The position numbers were made by a program, and so were the translations under genes. A stretch of 64,000 nucleotides of DNA from Flagellimonas okinawensis (GTDB lineage: Bacteria; Bacteroidota; Bacteroidia; Flavobacteriales; Flavobacteriaceae): NCBI RefSeq assembly GCF_029194005.1, contig NZ_JARFVA010000003.1, positions 186,001 through 250,000 of the forward strand, read 5' to 3'. Below the pieces are notes generated by a model, which saw nothing but the letters and a program-made list of their open reading frames with translations, did no database searches and was not told where the DNA came from. Every line of letters starts with the position of its first letter. Positions within the stretch are counted from its first letter, which is position 1. Of this stretch, positions 36,478-45,799 are shown piece by piece.

Positions 36478-38883
36478 ATGGCCAAAATCAAACACCACAA
36501 TTTTCTGAACACTGTACATGAAGTATTCACCGATGCAAAACAAGCTGGGGTATTGCACCTTTATGCCGGGGGAAAGTCCTTTTCAGGAAGGATGATAGAA
36601 GTCAACGGTAGGGAACTATACCATTTTGGGACCACAGGTTATTTAGGGTTGGAACAGGATTCTCGGTTAAAGGAGGCCGCCATGAATGCCATAGAAAAAT
36701 ACGGAACCCAATTCCCCCTTTCAAAGTCCTATATCTCCAATCCGCTTTACAAGGAATTGGAGGAATCTATTCTACAAATGTACGGCCACCCCATTGTCAT
36801 TACCAAGAACAGTACCCTAGGACACTTGGGTGTTATTCCCAGTGCCGTGGATGATAATGATGTGATTATTTTGGACCATCAGGTACATTGGAGCGTACAG
36901 AATGCCGCAAAAATGCTCAAAACTAGAAGCGTACCCATCGAAATGATACGCCACAATAACCTGCAGATGCTGGAGGATAAAATCAAAAAGTACCAACATT
37001 CCAAAAGACATATCTGGTACATGGCCGATGGCATCTATTCCATGTATGGAGACTATGCTCCTGTCACGGAATTGATGGCGCTTTCCAAAAAATACCTACA
37101 ACTTCACTTTTATTTCGATGATGTCCATGGGATGAGTTGGGTCGGTAAAAATGGGACAGGGTATGTCCTGGACCAATTAGGAGAATTACCGGAAAATGTG
37201 CTTCTCTTCGGTACACTAAGCAAAACCTTTGGAGCCAGTGGTGCTGTATTGGCCTGTTCCAACCCACAACTATACGATAAAATAAAGACCTTTGGGGGTC
37301 CCTTGACCTTTTCTGCCCAATTGGAACCCGCTTCTGTGGCTGCGGCCATGGCCTCGGCCCAGATTCACCTTTCCCCAGAGATCTATGAGCTACAGCAAGA
37401 ACTGCGGGAACGTATCAATTATTTTAACGCATGCCTGTCCACAACCGAGCTACCACTGATAGACCAAAACGAGTCACCGGTATTTTACATTGGTACGGGA
37501 ATGCCCAAGACCGGGTATAATTTTGTGAACCGATTGATGCAGGAGGGGTTTTATGTGAACCTTGGCATCTTTCCAGCAGTACCGGTAAAGAATACCGGGG
37601 TACGCATTACCATATCAAGTCATAACCAAAAACAGGAAATCAAAGGGTTGGTAGAAGCCATGGAACATCATTTTCCATTGGCCTTGGAAGATACCCAAAC
37701 AAATGCCGAACGGGTCTTCCATGCCTTTAAATTGGAATACAAGGCCCAAAGCAAACCGCAAGAGTCATCCGAACTGACTATTGAAATTTTGGATACCATA
37801 CATCAGGTCGATAAGACACAGTGGAACCGCTTTATGGGTGGACAAGGGGTCTATGATTGGGACGGCCTGCATTTTTTGGAAGGGGCTTTTAAAGGAAACT
37901 CGCAAAAGGAACACAACTGGTCGTTCCGATATGTGATCATCAAGGATTCCAAAGGGGTTCCCATCTTGATGACCTTTCTGACCTTTTCCCTTTGGAAGGA
38001 TGATATGCTGGCCCAGGCTGAAATATCGGCTGCCATTGAACAAGAGCGGATAGAAGACCCTTATCATCTCTCATCCATGGTCCTGTCCTTGGGCTCCTTG
38101 TTCACCGAAGGTAACCATCGCTATTGGGATAAATCACATCAATTCAGTAAAGAAGCCACATATGCCCTATTGGAACTACTTGAAAAAACGGAACAACAGT
38201 TAGGCGCAAAAATGACCGTATTACGCGACTTTGGGGCAAACACATCTTGGCATGAAACGCTCTATGGCCATGGGTTTTTGCGGGTGCAGATGCCCAACTC
38301 CTGCAGCGTTGAACTGGCAGGGATTGATTCCATTGAAAGTTATATCGAACAATTGTCATCGCGGAACCGAAGGCATTTTCGGAAAGATATCCAACCCTTC
38401 TTTGAGTCGACACAATTCGAAATCATCTCCAATGCCAATGCTATCCAAATACGAGAATTCAAACGGCTTTTTGGGGAGGTGCAAAAACGGAATCTTGGCC
38501 TGAACACCTTTTCATTTCCCGACAAACTGTTCGAACGGATGAACAAAAATGAACTTTGGGAATTTATCGTACTGAGCCCTAAGGGAAAACCCAATACCAT
38601 CCTTGGGGTGATGTTCTGTTATACCAATCAGGGAGATGTCTATGTACCTTCCTTTGTGGGCATGGATTATGACCTTTTGGAAACCTATTCAACCTATCGC
38701 CAATTGTTATATCGAACCATTGAAAGGGCCTTGGCAATCAACATTCCCAAAATCAATTTCGGCATGACCGCCTCCTTTGAGAAACGGAAACTTGGGGCCA
38801 CGGTACATGAGAAATATGCCTATCTCCAGACCAATGACAATTTCATCTTGGAAATGATCGGGGTCATGGAAGGACAACATTAA
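36478..38883 (+). CDS. alpha-oxoamine synthase fused to a GNAT-like acyltransferase
   Basis: The start ATG 36478 (MAKIKHHNFLNTVHEV) is used because the preceding 20 codons are atypical. Residues 1-395 form a fold-type I PLP enzyme: LYHFGTTGYLGL, SYISNPLYKELE, IWYMADGIYSMYGDYAP, FYFDDVHGMSWVG and the PLP-binding Lys249 in GTLSKTFGASGA. This matches alpha-oxoamine synthases such as KBL, AONS and serine palmitoyltransferase. Residues about 415-801 resemble large GNAT/FemAB-like acyltransferases (RYVIIKDSKGVPILM, INFGMTASFEKRKLGATVHEKYAYL). One protein could condense an amino acid with acyl-CoA and then N-acylate the product, as in sphingolipid-type synthesis. That chemistry is inference. Confidence 0.88.
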   Translation: MAKIKHHNFLNTVHEVFTDAKQAGVLHLYAGGKSFSGRMIEVNGRELYHFGTTGYLGLEQDSRLKEAAMNAIEKYGTQFPLSKSYISNPLYKELEESILQMYGHPIVITKNSTLGHLGVIPSAVDDNDVIILDHQVHWSVQNAAKMLKTRSVPIEMIRHNNLQMLEDKIKKYQHSKRHIWYMADGIYSMYGDYAPVTELMALSKKYLQLHFYFDDVHGMSWVGKNGTGYVLDQLGELPENVLLFGTLSKTFGASGAVLACSNPQLYDKIKTFGGPLTFSAQLEPASVAAAMASAQIHLSPEIYELQQELRERINYFNACLSTTELPLIDQNESPVFYIGTGMPKTGYNFVNRLMQEGFYVNLGIFPAVPVKNTGVRITISSHNQKQEIKGLVEAMEHHFPLALEDTQTNAERVFHAFKLEYKAQSKPQESSELTIEILDTIHQVDKTQWNRFMGGQGVYDWDGLHFLEGAFKGNSQKEHNWSFRYVIIKDSKGVPILMTFLTFSLWKDDMLAQAEISAAIEQERIEDPYHLSSMVLSLGSLFTEGNHRYWDKSHQFSKEATYALLELLEKTEQQLGAKMTVLRDFGANTSWHETLYGHGFLRVQMPNSCSVELAGIDSIESYIEQLSSRNRRHFRKDIQPFFESTQFEIISNANAIQIREFKRLFGEVQKRNLGLNTFSFPDKLFERMNKNELWEFIVLSPKGKPNTILGVMFCYTNQGDVYVPSFVGMDYDLLETYSTYRQLLYRTIERALAINIPKINFGMTASFEKRKLGATVHEKYAYLQTNDNFILEMIGVMEGQH

Positions 38884-38895
38884 GGGGCGGTTGTC

Positions 38896-39735
38896 ATGAA
38901 ATACCAAAAGTTGCTATCGGAATTTGAGGGCCAGTTGGAAACCATGGAAAGTGGGGACGGCGATATCCTTTTCAAAGCGGAGAAGGGCATTGCATTGGTG
39001 GAGAAATGTATCCGTAAACTGCAAAAGCAGATCGTGGGCCAGGACTTTGAAACACAGGCCGATGAGATCTATTTTTTCAAGCATGTAAAGCCCCAGATCT
39101 TTAGCAAGCTCATTTATTACATCAGGCTTTTCAGCATTGAGAGCAAACGGCCCCGTGGAAAGGATGTGGCCCAGGTCAAATACCTCCAGCAACAGATCGA
39201 TAAGCTGCAGACCTTCTTTAACGATAACCTGGAATTCTATAATTATTACCGGCGCGGGGCCATGTCCATGGACGAACAGTATTTTGTCCGGGGGAACCGT
39301 GACCTGCGCATGCCCTTGGAATCCTTCCACTTTTTGATCGATGATGAGTTTTCCACCTGTCAGGACGGTACCGTGGCCACCATCATGGCCTATGACATGC
39401 TCATTGTGTACCTGAGAAAGGAAGTGGACGATCTCAACAACAATATGGAACCTACTAAGAACACACCTATGGAAAAACCCTCAAAATTATTTTGGACGGG
39501 CGGCAAGACGGAGCTTATCGAGCTTCTTTATGCCCTGCACACCAGTAAATGCATCAATGGTGGTACCGTTGATATCAAGGAACTGGCCTCACATTTCGAG
39601 TACTTTTACAATGTGGACCTCGGCAATTACTATCACACCTTTATTGATATCCGCTCGCGGAAGAGCAGTCGGACTCGGTTCTTGGATCGGCTTATCGAGC
39701 TCCTGAACCAGCGGATGGAATCCCTCGAAGAATAG
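38896..39735 (+). CDS. rteC: RteC-family ICE excision regulator
   Basis: The 279-residue protein matches RteC in layout: an N-terminal helical domain (KYQKLLSEFEGQLE, EIYFFKHVKPQIFSKLIYY), GNRDLRMPLESFHFLIDDEFSTCQD, and a C-terminal helix-turn-helix-like part (LFWTGGKTELIELLYAL, DIKELASHFEYFYNVDLGNYYHTF). In CTnDOT, RteC activates the excision genes. It follows the fusion gene by 12 bases, and two perfect palindromes and an excisionase-like gene come next, so the same circuit is likely here. Confidence 0.9.
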   Translation: MKYQKLLSEFEGQLETMESGDGDILFKAEKGIALVEKCIRKLQKQIVGQDFETQADEIYFFKHVKPQIFSKLIYYIRLFSIESKRPRGKDVAQVKYLQQQIDKLQTFFNDNLEFYNYYRRGAMSMDEQYFVRGNRDLRMPLESFHFLIDDEFSTCQDGTVATIMAYDMLIVYLRKEVDDLNNNMEPTKNTPMEKPSKLFWTGGKTELIELLYALHTSKCINGGTVDIKELASHFEYFYNVDLGNYYHTFIDIRSRKSSRTRFLDRLIELLNQRMESLEE

Positions 39736-39746
39736 TGCCTAGATTT

Positions 39747-39772
39747 TTCCCAAGTTGGTACCAACTTGGGAA
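39747..39772. repeat. 26-bp perfect palindrome, copy 1
   Basis: The half-site TTCCCAAGTTGGT is followed by its exact reverse complement, centred on GGTACC. It lies 12 bases after the rteC stop. An identical copy is at 39886. Confidence 0.9.
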
Positions 39773-39885
39773 TTTTGGTTTTCAGCCGTTTTGAGGCCAG
39801 ATTTTTGCAATTTCCAGACCTTTTGACACCAATGAAAAGTTCAATTGTGCGTAAATCGATACAAATTATATGACAAAAAAATCGT

Positions 39886-39911
39886 TCCCAAGTTGGTACC
39901 AACTTGGGAAG
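39886..39911. repeat. 26-bp perfect palindrome, copy 2
   Basis: Identical to copy 1, 139 bases away start to start, and 107 bases before the excisionase-like gene. The 283-bp space between rteC and that gene holds nothing else recognisable. Confidence 0.9.
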
Positions 39912-40018
39912 TTTTTCCAAAATGCTTTTTCAGTTTTGTGATGAAAGTCAAATCTATGGATGGGCCATCAAATGATATGAAATTCATGAAGTGGCCCTTC
40001 CTTTAAAAAACAAAACAC

Positions 40019-40297
40019 ATGGGAGCGACCATCATTACCACCGAAGACCTCATGGAGTTCAAAGTTGAACTGCTGGAGGACATCAAAGATTTATTGGAAA
40101 ACCAAAACAAGCAATCGAACAAAAAATGGCTCAAATCCAATGAGGTCCGGGAATTGTTGGGCATCTCGCCTGGCACCTTGCAGAACCTGCGCATCAATGG
40201 CACCCTCCCCTACACCAAAGTCGGCGGGGTCCTCTATTACGAGTACCATGAAATCACGGAAGTATTGGAACATAACAAGATCCATAACCGCATCTAA
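40019..40297 (+). CDS. excisionase-like helix-turn-helix protein
   Basis: This 92-residue protein has a charged N-terminal helix and a MerR/Xis-type winged helix: WLKSNEVRELLGISPGTLQNLRINGTLPYTKVGGVLYY, seen as KSNEVRELLGISPGTLQNLR. It fits the Xis2c/Xis2d type found next to RteC in CTnDOT-family elements. It would bind the attachment site to favour excision. The palindromes upstream suggest control by RteC or a similar factor. Confidence 0.85.
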   Translation: MGATIITTEDLMEFKVELLEDIKDLLENQNKQSNKKWLKSNEVRELLGISPGTLQNLRINGTLPYTKVGGVLYYEYHEITEVLEHNKIHNRI

Positions 40298-40299
40298 GT

Positions 40300-40839
40300 T
40301 TGGAAGAAGTCAATTATATCAAACACCTCAATGGGGTTTTTGCTCAATTCTCCAAGGACAGTCGGTTAAACCCCACCCATATCAGTCTTTATGTGGCCTT
40401 GTTCCAATTCTGGAACACCAATTACTTTAAACCGGAATTCTTTATCAATCGGGATGAAGTTATGCAGTATGCCAAGATTGGGTCCAAATCCACCTACCAT
40501 CGATGCATCAAAGAACTGGATCATTGGAACTATATCGTCTATACCCCATCTCACAATCCTTTTAAGGGAAGCCGTATCAAGATGTTCGATTTTGGGACAA
40601 CTCTTGGACAAGTGGTGGACCAAAGCCATACCAATATCGAGACAAGCAATGGACAAGCAGTGGTACCTATAAACAAACATATACAAACCATTGAAAACCA
40701 AAAAAACAATAACAAACAGGCCGATTTTAAAAATTTGGATTTTGAGGATTTGGAAAACGAAGACAAACAGATGGCCAGTGTCCCATTTCAGGACAACTTA
40801 AAGACCAAAAAACATAAAAATTATAACGAGCCCTTGTGA
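40300..40839 (+). CDS. ICE protein with winged-helix-like N-terminus
   Basis: Translation probably starts at TTG 40300 (LEEVNYIKHLNGVFAQF), as no ATG precedes the conserved region; the gap to the upstream stop is 2 bases. Residues 1-100 (HISLYVALFQFWNTNYFKPEFF, SKSTYHRCIKELDHWNYI) look like a replication-initiator or DnaD-type winged helix. The C-terminal part is polar, Asn/Lys-rich and probably disordered. Its position between the excisionase-like gene and a DnaC-like ATPase suggests a role in ICE replication. I cannot name the family. Confidence 0.8.
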   Translation: MEEVNYIKHLNGVFAQFSKDSRLNPTHISLYVALFQFWNTNYFKPEFFINRDEVMQYAKIGSKSTYHRCIKELDHWNYIVYTPSHNPFKGSRIKMFDFGTTLGQVVDQSHTNIETSNGQAVVPINKHIQTIENQKNNNKQADFKNLDFEDLENEDKQMASVPFQDNLKTKKHKNYNEPL

Positions 40840-41498
40840 AATACAATGCTCCACATATTATCACCGAAGGAGCCATCCAGTATCCATTGGGCACCCTCAA
40901 GGGTAGGGAAATCCATTACGATTTTGAAAAAATCCTGATCTACCTCGACGCTAAAGGCAAGCTCCTGTTCGGCAAAAAGTTCAAGATCCACAGGGAAGAC
41001 CGGGAAATCCTTTACAAGCTTTGCCTCTACTTTATCCAAGACAATGCCCGTTGCGCACAGTTGGGCATCGACACCAATAAGGGCCTCCTCCTCTCCGGAC
41101 CCGTGGGCTGCGGTAAGACAAGCCTCATGAAACTATTGAAACACATAGTTCCCCACCAACGACCCTATGAGGTAATACCCTGCCGGAACATTGTATTTGG
41201 TTTTAACCACATCGGCTTTAAAACCATTGAGGACTATGGCAATTCCCAATTCTTTTGTTTCGACGACCTCGGCGTCGAACCCACAGGACGACACTTTGGA
41301 CAAGACTGCAATGTCATGGGTGAAATCCTCCTCTCCCGACATGAACTCTTTATCAACGATAAACGTAAGACCCATGCCACCACCAACCTCAATGCTCAGG
41401 AACTAGAGGAACGCTATGGTACCCGTGTACGTTCAAGGATGCGGGAACTCTTCAACTTGGTAGCTTTTGATAAAGGAACTAAAGACAGGAGAGTTTAA
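40836..41498 (+). CDS. DnaC/IstB-like AAA ATPase
   Basis: The GTG start at 40836 overlaps the upstream TGA stop (GTGA), so translation is coupled. The 220-residue protein has Walker A LLLSGPVGCGKTSLMK, Walker B QFFCFDDLGVEPTGR, a sensor 1 THATTNLNAQELEERYG and an arginine-finger-like RVRSRMREL. This is the DnaC/helicase-loader layout. With the preceding protein it could load the host helicase onto the ICE during replication. The 199-bp AT-rich gap that follows shows no gene. Confidence 0.88.
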   Translation: MKYNAPHIITEGAIQYPLGTLKGREIHYDFEKILIYLDAKGKLLFGKKFKIHREDREILYKLCLYFIQDNARCAQLGIDTNKGLLLSGPVGCGKTSLMKLLKHIVPHQRPYEVIPCRNIVFGFNHIGFKTIEDYGNSQFFCFDDLGVEPTGRHFGQDCNVMGEILLSRHELFINDKRKTHATTNLNAQELEERYGTRVRSRMRELFNLVAFDKGTKDRRV

Positions 41499-41697
41499 TC
41501 TTATAATAATTGCACCTAAATGTAAGAAACTGTAAGGATTTTGTTTATCACTTTATTATATTTATGTCTGATTTGCAGATGTTTATTTTTTTTCCGAAGG
41601 TCAATATAAAATATTGCATTTTTCCAAAAACCTAATAACGAAATAAATAATCCTTATCATTTTTTTTCTGCAATTTGATGATAATAAGCAGTTTGCA

Positions 41698-42942
41698 ATG
41701 AATAAAACTTCTATATTGACCGATAATGCGTCAGGTTCCTTTGCAGGTTATTTATATCAGTTTGAGCAAGGACTTTATTCACTTCTATTATTAGAAGACC
41801 CTAAAGGCTATCTATCGATCGAAAATGTTGATGATGTTGCAACTCACAATCAGGACGGGACTGTATTGTTTACATTACAGGCAAAGCATAGTATTTCACA
41901 AAATGGCTCCACTTTCCCAGACAATGGTTATGGTCTTTGGCGAACTATAGAGATTTGGTTAGATAAAATCAGTCAAGGAATTTTCGACGAAAAAACTAAG
42001 TTCATTTGTGCGACAAATAAACCAATACAAAAGGAGGCTTTGGTAGTAAGAATTGTTAACTCAAATCTTGACGATGCAATGTCATTAATCGCTGAGAAAA
42101 AGCAGAGCTTACTCGACAAAAAACAGGTTAATGCTTCACAAGGTGAAAGCTATAAAACAGCAGATAAAATTCTCCCTATTATAAATCGTGTTCTTAATAG
42201 CAAGGGTTTATTTGAGACTTTACATAGTAACCTAGAATTAAGAGATGAACCTAACCTAAAAGAAAGAATTCTCAATAAACTTCTACTGAGCGGAAATAGC
42301 TTAAGCGAGTTGCAAAAGAATAACGTATATCAAGCATTACTAGGTTGGATTCAAGAAATTTGTTTGTATAAATGGAGAAATGGAACCATAGCCGTGGTCA
42401 AGAAAGAAGACTTAGACCAAAAATATCAAAGCTTGATTAACTCTCCCTCCATTATTAAGGCAATATTTAGAAACAAAGCTGATATCGAAGTTGGGAATGA
42501 GGAAATTGAAGAACGAAAAAATGAACTTTTCGTAAAACAGCTTCAAGATATAGATCATAACGGTGATGTAAAAAGGAGGTTAATTAAAAAGGCAATAGAA
42601 GACTATATAAGATATGAAATCGAACACACATACATAATTAATCAGGTTGGAGACTTCACAAAAAAAGATTTTGACCAGTTTATCGGCCAGTGTCAGGAAA
42701 AATGGCAAGACACTTTTGATACATTTATTACAAAGGAATTAGATGATTATTCAGATGAAGAAATGAATTCAAAAGCAATTGACATATATAATTATGTAAT
42801 GCAAAAGCTTGAAATGAACTTTCAAACAGACCATTCTTTCAATATAAATAATATATACATCAAGAATGGTGGTTTTTTAAAGCTATCAAACATTCCTGAA
42901 ATTGGATGGCATCCAAATTGGGAAAAGTTATACAAGAATTGA
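41698..42942 (+). CDS. DUF4297/Cap4-like effector of an ABC-three-component system
   Basis: The 414-residue protein starts with GSFAGYLYQFEQGLYSLLLL and then YLSIENVDDV and LFTLQAKHSISQ. The Glu, Asp and Q-x-K residues match the nuclease-like core of DUF4297/Cap4 proteins. The rest is helical (LLGWIQEICLYKWRNG, DFTKKDFDQFIGQCQEKWQ). In ABC-3C loci such a protein is the effector next to a small middle component and a Rad50-like ATPase, which is exactly the order here. The role as a DNA-degrading defence effector is inferred. Confidence 0.82.
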   Translation: MNKTSILTDNASGSFAGYLYQFEQGLYSLLLLEDPKGYLSIENVDDVATHNQDGTVLFTLQAKHSISQNGSTFPDNGYGLWRTIEIWLDKISQGIFDEKTKFICATNKPIQKEALVVRIVNSNLDDAMSLIAEKKQSLLDKKQVNASQGESYKTADKILPIINRVLNSKGLFETLHSNLELRDEPNLKERILNKLLLSGNSLSELQKNNVYQALLGWIQEICLYKWRNGTIAVVKKEDLDQKYQSLINSPSIIKAIFRNKADIEVGNEEIEERKNELFVKQLQDIDHNGDVKRRLIKKAIEDYIRYEIEHTYIINQVGDFTKKDFDQFIGQCQEKWQDTFDTFITKELDDYSDEEMNSKAIDIYNYVMQKLEMNFQTDHSFNINNIYIKNGGFLKLSNIPEIGWHPNWEKLYKN

Positions 42943-42944
42943 AT

Positions 42945-43466
42945 ATGAAATCAAAGTACGAAGAAGAATTTAATCTATATTCAACACTGCAAAATTCTGC
43001 AATTAGTGCTTTGGCATTGCACAGTTTTGTTTTAGGTTATTACAAAGTTGCTAGGCACAAGAAAAATAAGTCCAATTTTCCTAGTCTTCTATATTTATTC
43101 TATGTTCTTCCAATAGTTTACCACAGAAAGTCCCGTGATACATTTAAATCGTCCAATGAAATATATACGGCTATCGCAAATGACCAGGAGACTGTACTAG
43201 GCCTTCAAGAGCGTTCGAATAAAATGTCAGGGCAAACATTCGATGCCATCAACCTTTTGTATAGTAAAAAAATACTTGGTTATGATAGTACAAATAAAAC
43301 TACCGTTCTTTTACGCGGTTTTATGTCTGAAAAAATTAATATTCCCAGCACAATAGGTCGTGAAAATATTGTAAGGATGATTCAAGATAGCGCCTATAAA
43401 ATAGGTCACATATTTGCCAAAAATACAGACAAGAACCTCCAGCTTACTCTTAATATCAGGTTTTAA
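42945..43466 (+). CDS. ABC-three-component system middle component
   Basis: The start is set at ATG 42945 (MKSKYEEEFNLYSTLQ), 2 bases after the upstream stop; a longer frame overlaps the effector gene. The 173-residue protein is mostly helical, with SAISALALHSFVLGYY and LPIVYHRKSRDTFKSSNEIYTAI. The later part is YSKKILGYDSTNKTTVLLRGF, typical of ABC-3C middle components that bridge effector and ATPase. Its stop overlaps the ATPase start (TAATG). Confidence 0.82.
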   Translation: MKSKYEEEFNLYSTLQNSAISALALHSFVLGYYKVARHKKNKSNFPSLLYLFYVLPIVYHRKSRDTFKSSNEIYTAIANDQETVLGLQERSNKMSGQTFDAINLLYSKKILGYDSTNKTTVLLRGFMSEKINIPSTIGRENIVRMIQDSAYKIGHIFAKNTDKNLQLTLNIRF

Positions 43467-45478
43467 TGCAACTAAAGATTAAAAATATAATACTCTACCC
43501 TGAATCAATTGAGAAAAAACCTAGAGTTATTTCCTTTGATACAAAAAAACTAAATGTTATAACTGGTTATAGTCAGAGAGGAAAATCAGCAATAATTGAT
43601 ATTGTAGATTATTGTCTAGGCAGTGGAGAATGTAACATACCGGTCGGTAAAATAAGGGATAGTGTTAGTGTATATGCTCTATATCTGGAGTTGAATGATG
43701 AATTTTACTTTTTGGCAAGGGAAAATTATGAATTATCAAAATCTACTATGTACTTCTTTAAGGAGAACGTGAAAGGCGAAAACCTAGATTTGAGAAGTAA
43801 CAAATGGTTAGCAAACAAGTCAGAGTACAAAGTAAGCATAGCTTTCGTCAAGAAACAACTAAGTGAGCTTGCAGGATTTAAAAATTATACTGTAGAGGAC
43901 CAAAACAATCCCTTTAATACATCAGCTAGTTTTAGGGATACCGCAGCATTTCAATTTCAAACCCAGAATATCATAGCAAATCCCTCAACGATGTTCTACA
44001 AAACTGATTCTTGGGAACATTTACAAAAGCTCAAGACTATTTTTCCTCTCATTTTAGGATATAGTTCATACGATATTATCCTTTTAGAAAATGAGATTTC
44101 AGAATTGGAGAGGCAAAAGACTAAGTTAGTAAACACTCTTGAAAATTTAAAAGAGCAATATGAAAACTGGCAAGGTGAGGTCTATAAATATTATTCTGAA
44201 GCAGTTTCTTTGGGCCTAACAAACTCTGATATTGATATACAAACTGCATCTGTAAGCAGAATAAGAACTGCTCTAAATACTATATTAATGTCCTCAAAAA
44301 AAGGAGAACTATACAAAAAAGGTTCGGCAAATAGGTTCAACGAAAAAACTAATGAATTAATCAATAATAGGGACTCCCTCATTCGAACTTTAAATATTTC
44401 CAAAAATAATTTAAATAAAATAGAACAACTTGAGCAATCTAAAGATGATTATCTGGATGATGTTATCAGGGAAAAAGAGAATAGACTAAGACCTGTAGAG
44501 TGGTTTTTGGAACAAAACGGCACAAATTTTTGTCCATTTTGCGATTCAGAATCTACCAAAGCAATGGATGAATTATTATCACTTAATGAAGTTCGAAAGG
44601 CAAATAGAGAGATTATTGATCAGGCCAAGTCGTTGAGTTATGACTTTGAAAAAGAAAAGAAAACTTTGACTCAAGAAATTTCGAAATATGAAAATTCGAT
44701 AACCCAATTAGATGCTAATCTCAATATATTGCTCAAGGAAGAAAAGGAGGCCGAACAGAGTTTAAAGAGAACTTTTGAGTATGTTGGCAAAATCGAACAC
44801 GCTCTATCAAACTTGAAAAAAATTGAGCCTTCGAGTGAGTTAAACAAAGAAATTGAAGTACTTAACGGTAATATCGCATCAAAAAAAACATCATTGAAAA
44901 AATTGAATGAAAAGTTTGATAAGGAATCTTCTTTGAAAAAGCTTACAAAGCTAATTGGCAAATATGTAGCAATCTTATCAATTGAGTCAAAGGAGAATAG
45001 ATTAGTCCATCTTGACCCAGACAATAGTTTAAACATCAAAATTGAAGATACTAAAACAAAAAATAGATATTACTTGGCAAGACTTGGAAGTGGAGCAAAC
45101 TATATGGGATATCATCTAGCAACAATGTTTGGACTACATGAGTTTTTCTGGCAATTAAAAAAAAGTAACAAAGTAAATTACATACCTTCTTTCCTTATTT
45201 TGGATCAACCCAGCCAAGTTTATTATCCAGAAAGCCTTAATTCTAAAACCGACAAACTTCGAAAAAACTCTAAAGATGTAGAAGACACTAAAAAGATTTT
45301 TGAAGCTTGTGTTGAATTCTTGAAAAACACCGGAAACGAAATTCAACTTATTCTTTTGGAACATGTTCCAAAAGATATGTGGAGTGATATTGACCCAGAA
45401 TACATCAACCTAGTGGAAGAATGGAGAGGAACAGAGGGGAATAATGATTTTAAAGCCTTAATACCACAGGAATGGTAA
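43466..45478 (+). CDS. Rad50-like ATPase (DUF3732) of an ABC-three-component system
   Basis: The 670-residue protein has Walker A in LNVITGYSQRGKSAIIDIVDYCLG (seen as GYSQRGKSAI), long coiled-coil arms (about 205-320 and 365-490) and a CPFC zinc-hook-like tip in TNFCPFCDSE. The C-terminal signature and Walker B are LARLGSGANYMGYHLA and PSFLILDQPSQVYYPE. These are DUF3732 features. It would sense DNA structures or infection and trigger the effector through the middle component. The gene is AT-rich and ends the inserted locus. Confidence 0.9.
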   Translation: MQLKIKNIILYPESIEKKPRVISFDTKKLNVITGYSQRGKSAIIDIVDYCLGSGECNIPVGKIRDSVSVYALYLELNDEFYFLARENYELSKSTMYFFKENVKGENLDLRSNKWLANKSEYKVSIAFVKKQLSELAGFKNYTVEDQNNPFNTSASFRDTAAFQFQTQNIIANPSTMFYKTDSWEHLQKLKTIFPLILGYSSYDIILLENEISELERQKTKLVNTLENLKEQYENWQGEVYKYYSEAVSLGLTNSDIDIQTASVSRIRTALNTILMSSKKGELYKKGSANRFNEKTNELINNRDSLIRTLNISKNNLNKIEQLEQSKDDYLDDVIREKENRLRPVEWFLEQNGTNFCPFCDSESTKAMDELLSLNEVRKANREIIDQAKSLSYDFEKEKKTLTQEISKYENSITQLDANLNILLKEEKEAEQSLKRTFEYVGKIEHALSNLKKIEPSSELNKEIEVLNGNIASKKTSLKKLNEKFDKESSLKKLTKLIGKYVAILSIESKENRLVHLDPDNSLNIKIEDTKTKNRYYLARLGSGANYMGYHLATMFGLHEFFWQLKKSNKVNYIPSFLILDQPSQVYYPESLNSKTDKLRKNSKDVEDTKKIFEACVEFLKNTGNEIQLILLEHVPKDMWSDIDPEYINLVEEWRGTEGNNDFKALIPQEW

Positions 45479-45799
45479 ATTAGTGACTATGTATTAGTAA
45501 AGATTCCTTTTTACATTTAATTGTAAATTGAATAAATCCCATGTTTATTAAATCACATTACTCTAGTTAAAACTATGACCAAATATCATTTTTTAAAGAT
45601 TAGGTTTTTTTGGATGTTTAAACTTTTTAAACTTAACCACTCCATTTTTTTATATAATTTAACACCAATCTGCATCAACAAACAACATCCAAAACTAAAT
45701 TTAATTTTATTCACAAATAATTGAAAATCAATCATTTGAATATGATTCTATTGTACTTTTCACATATCAACAATCGTCTAATCTTTAAGCGTTTACGAT
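45479..45799 (+). other. 321-bp AT-rich spacer before the tra operon
   Basis: No gene is visible. A short inverted repeat GTTTAA-acttt-TTAAAC lies at 45616-45632. The region probably contains the tra promoter, but no clean TAnnTTTG element is seen; TACTTTTC near 45753 is a near match. Confidence 0.4.

Noticed and set aside
39747..39911. CRISPR-like repeats
   Set aside because: There are only two copies, each is a full palindrome, and the spacing of 139 bases is far too long. No CRISPR array or cas gene was seen in the window.
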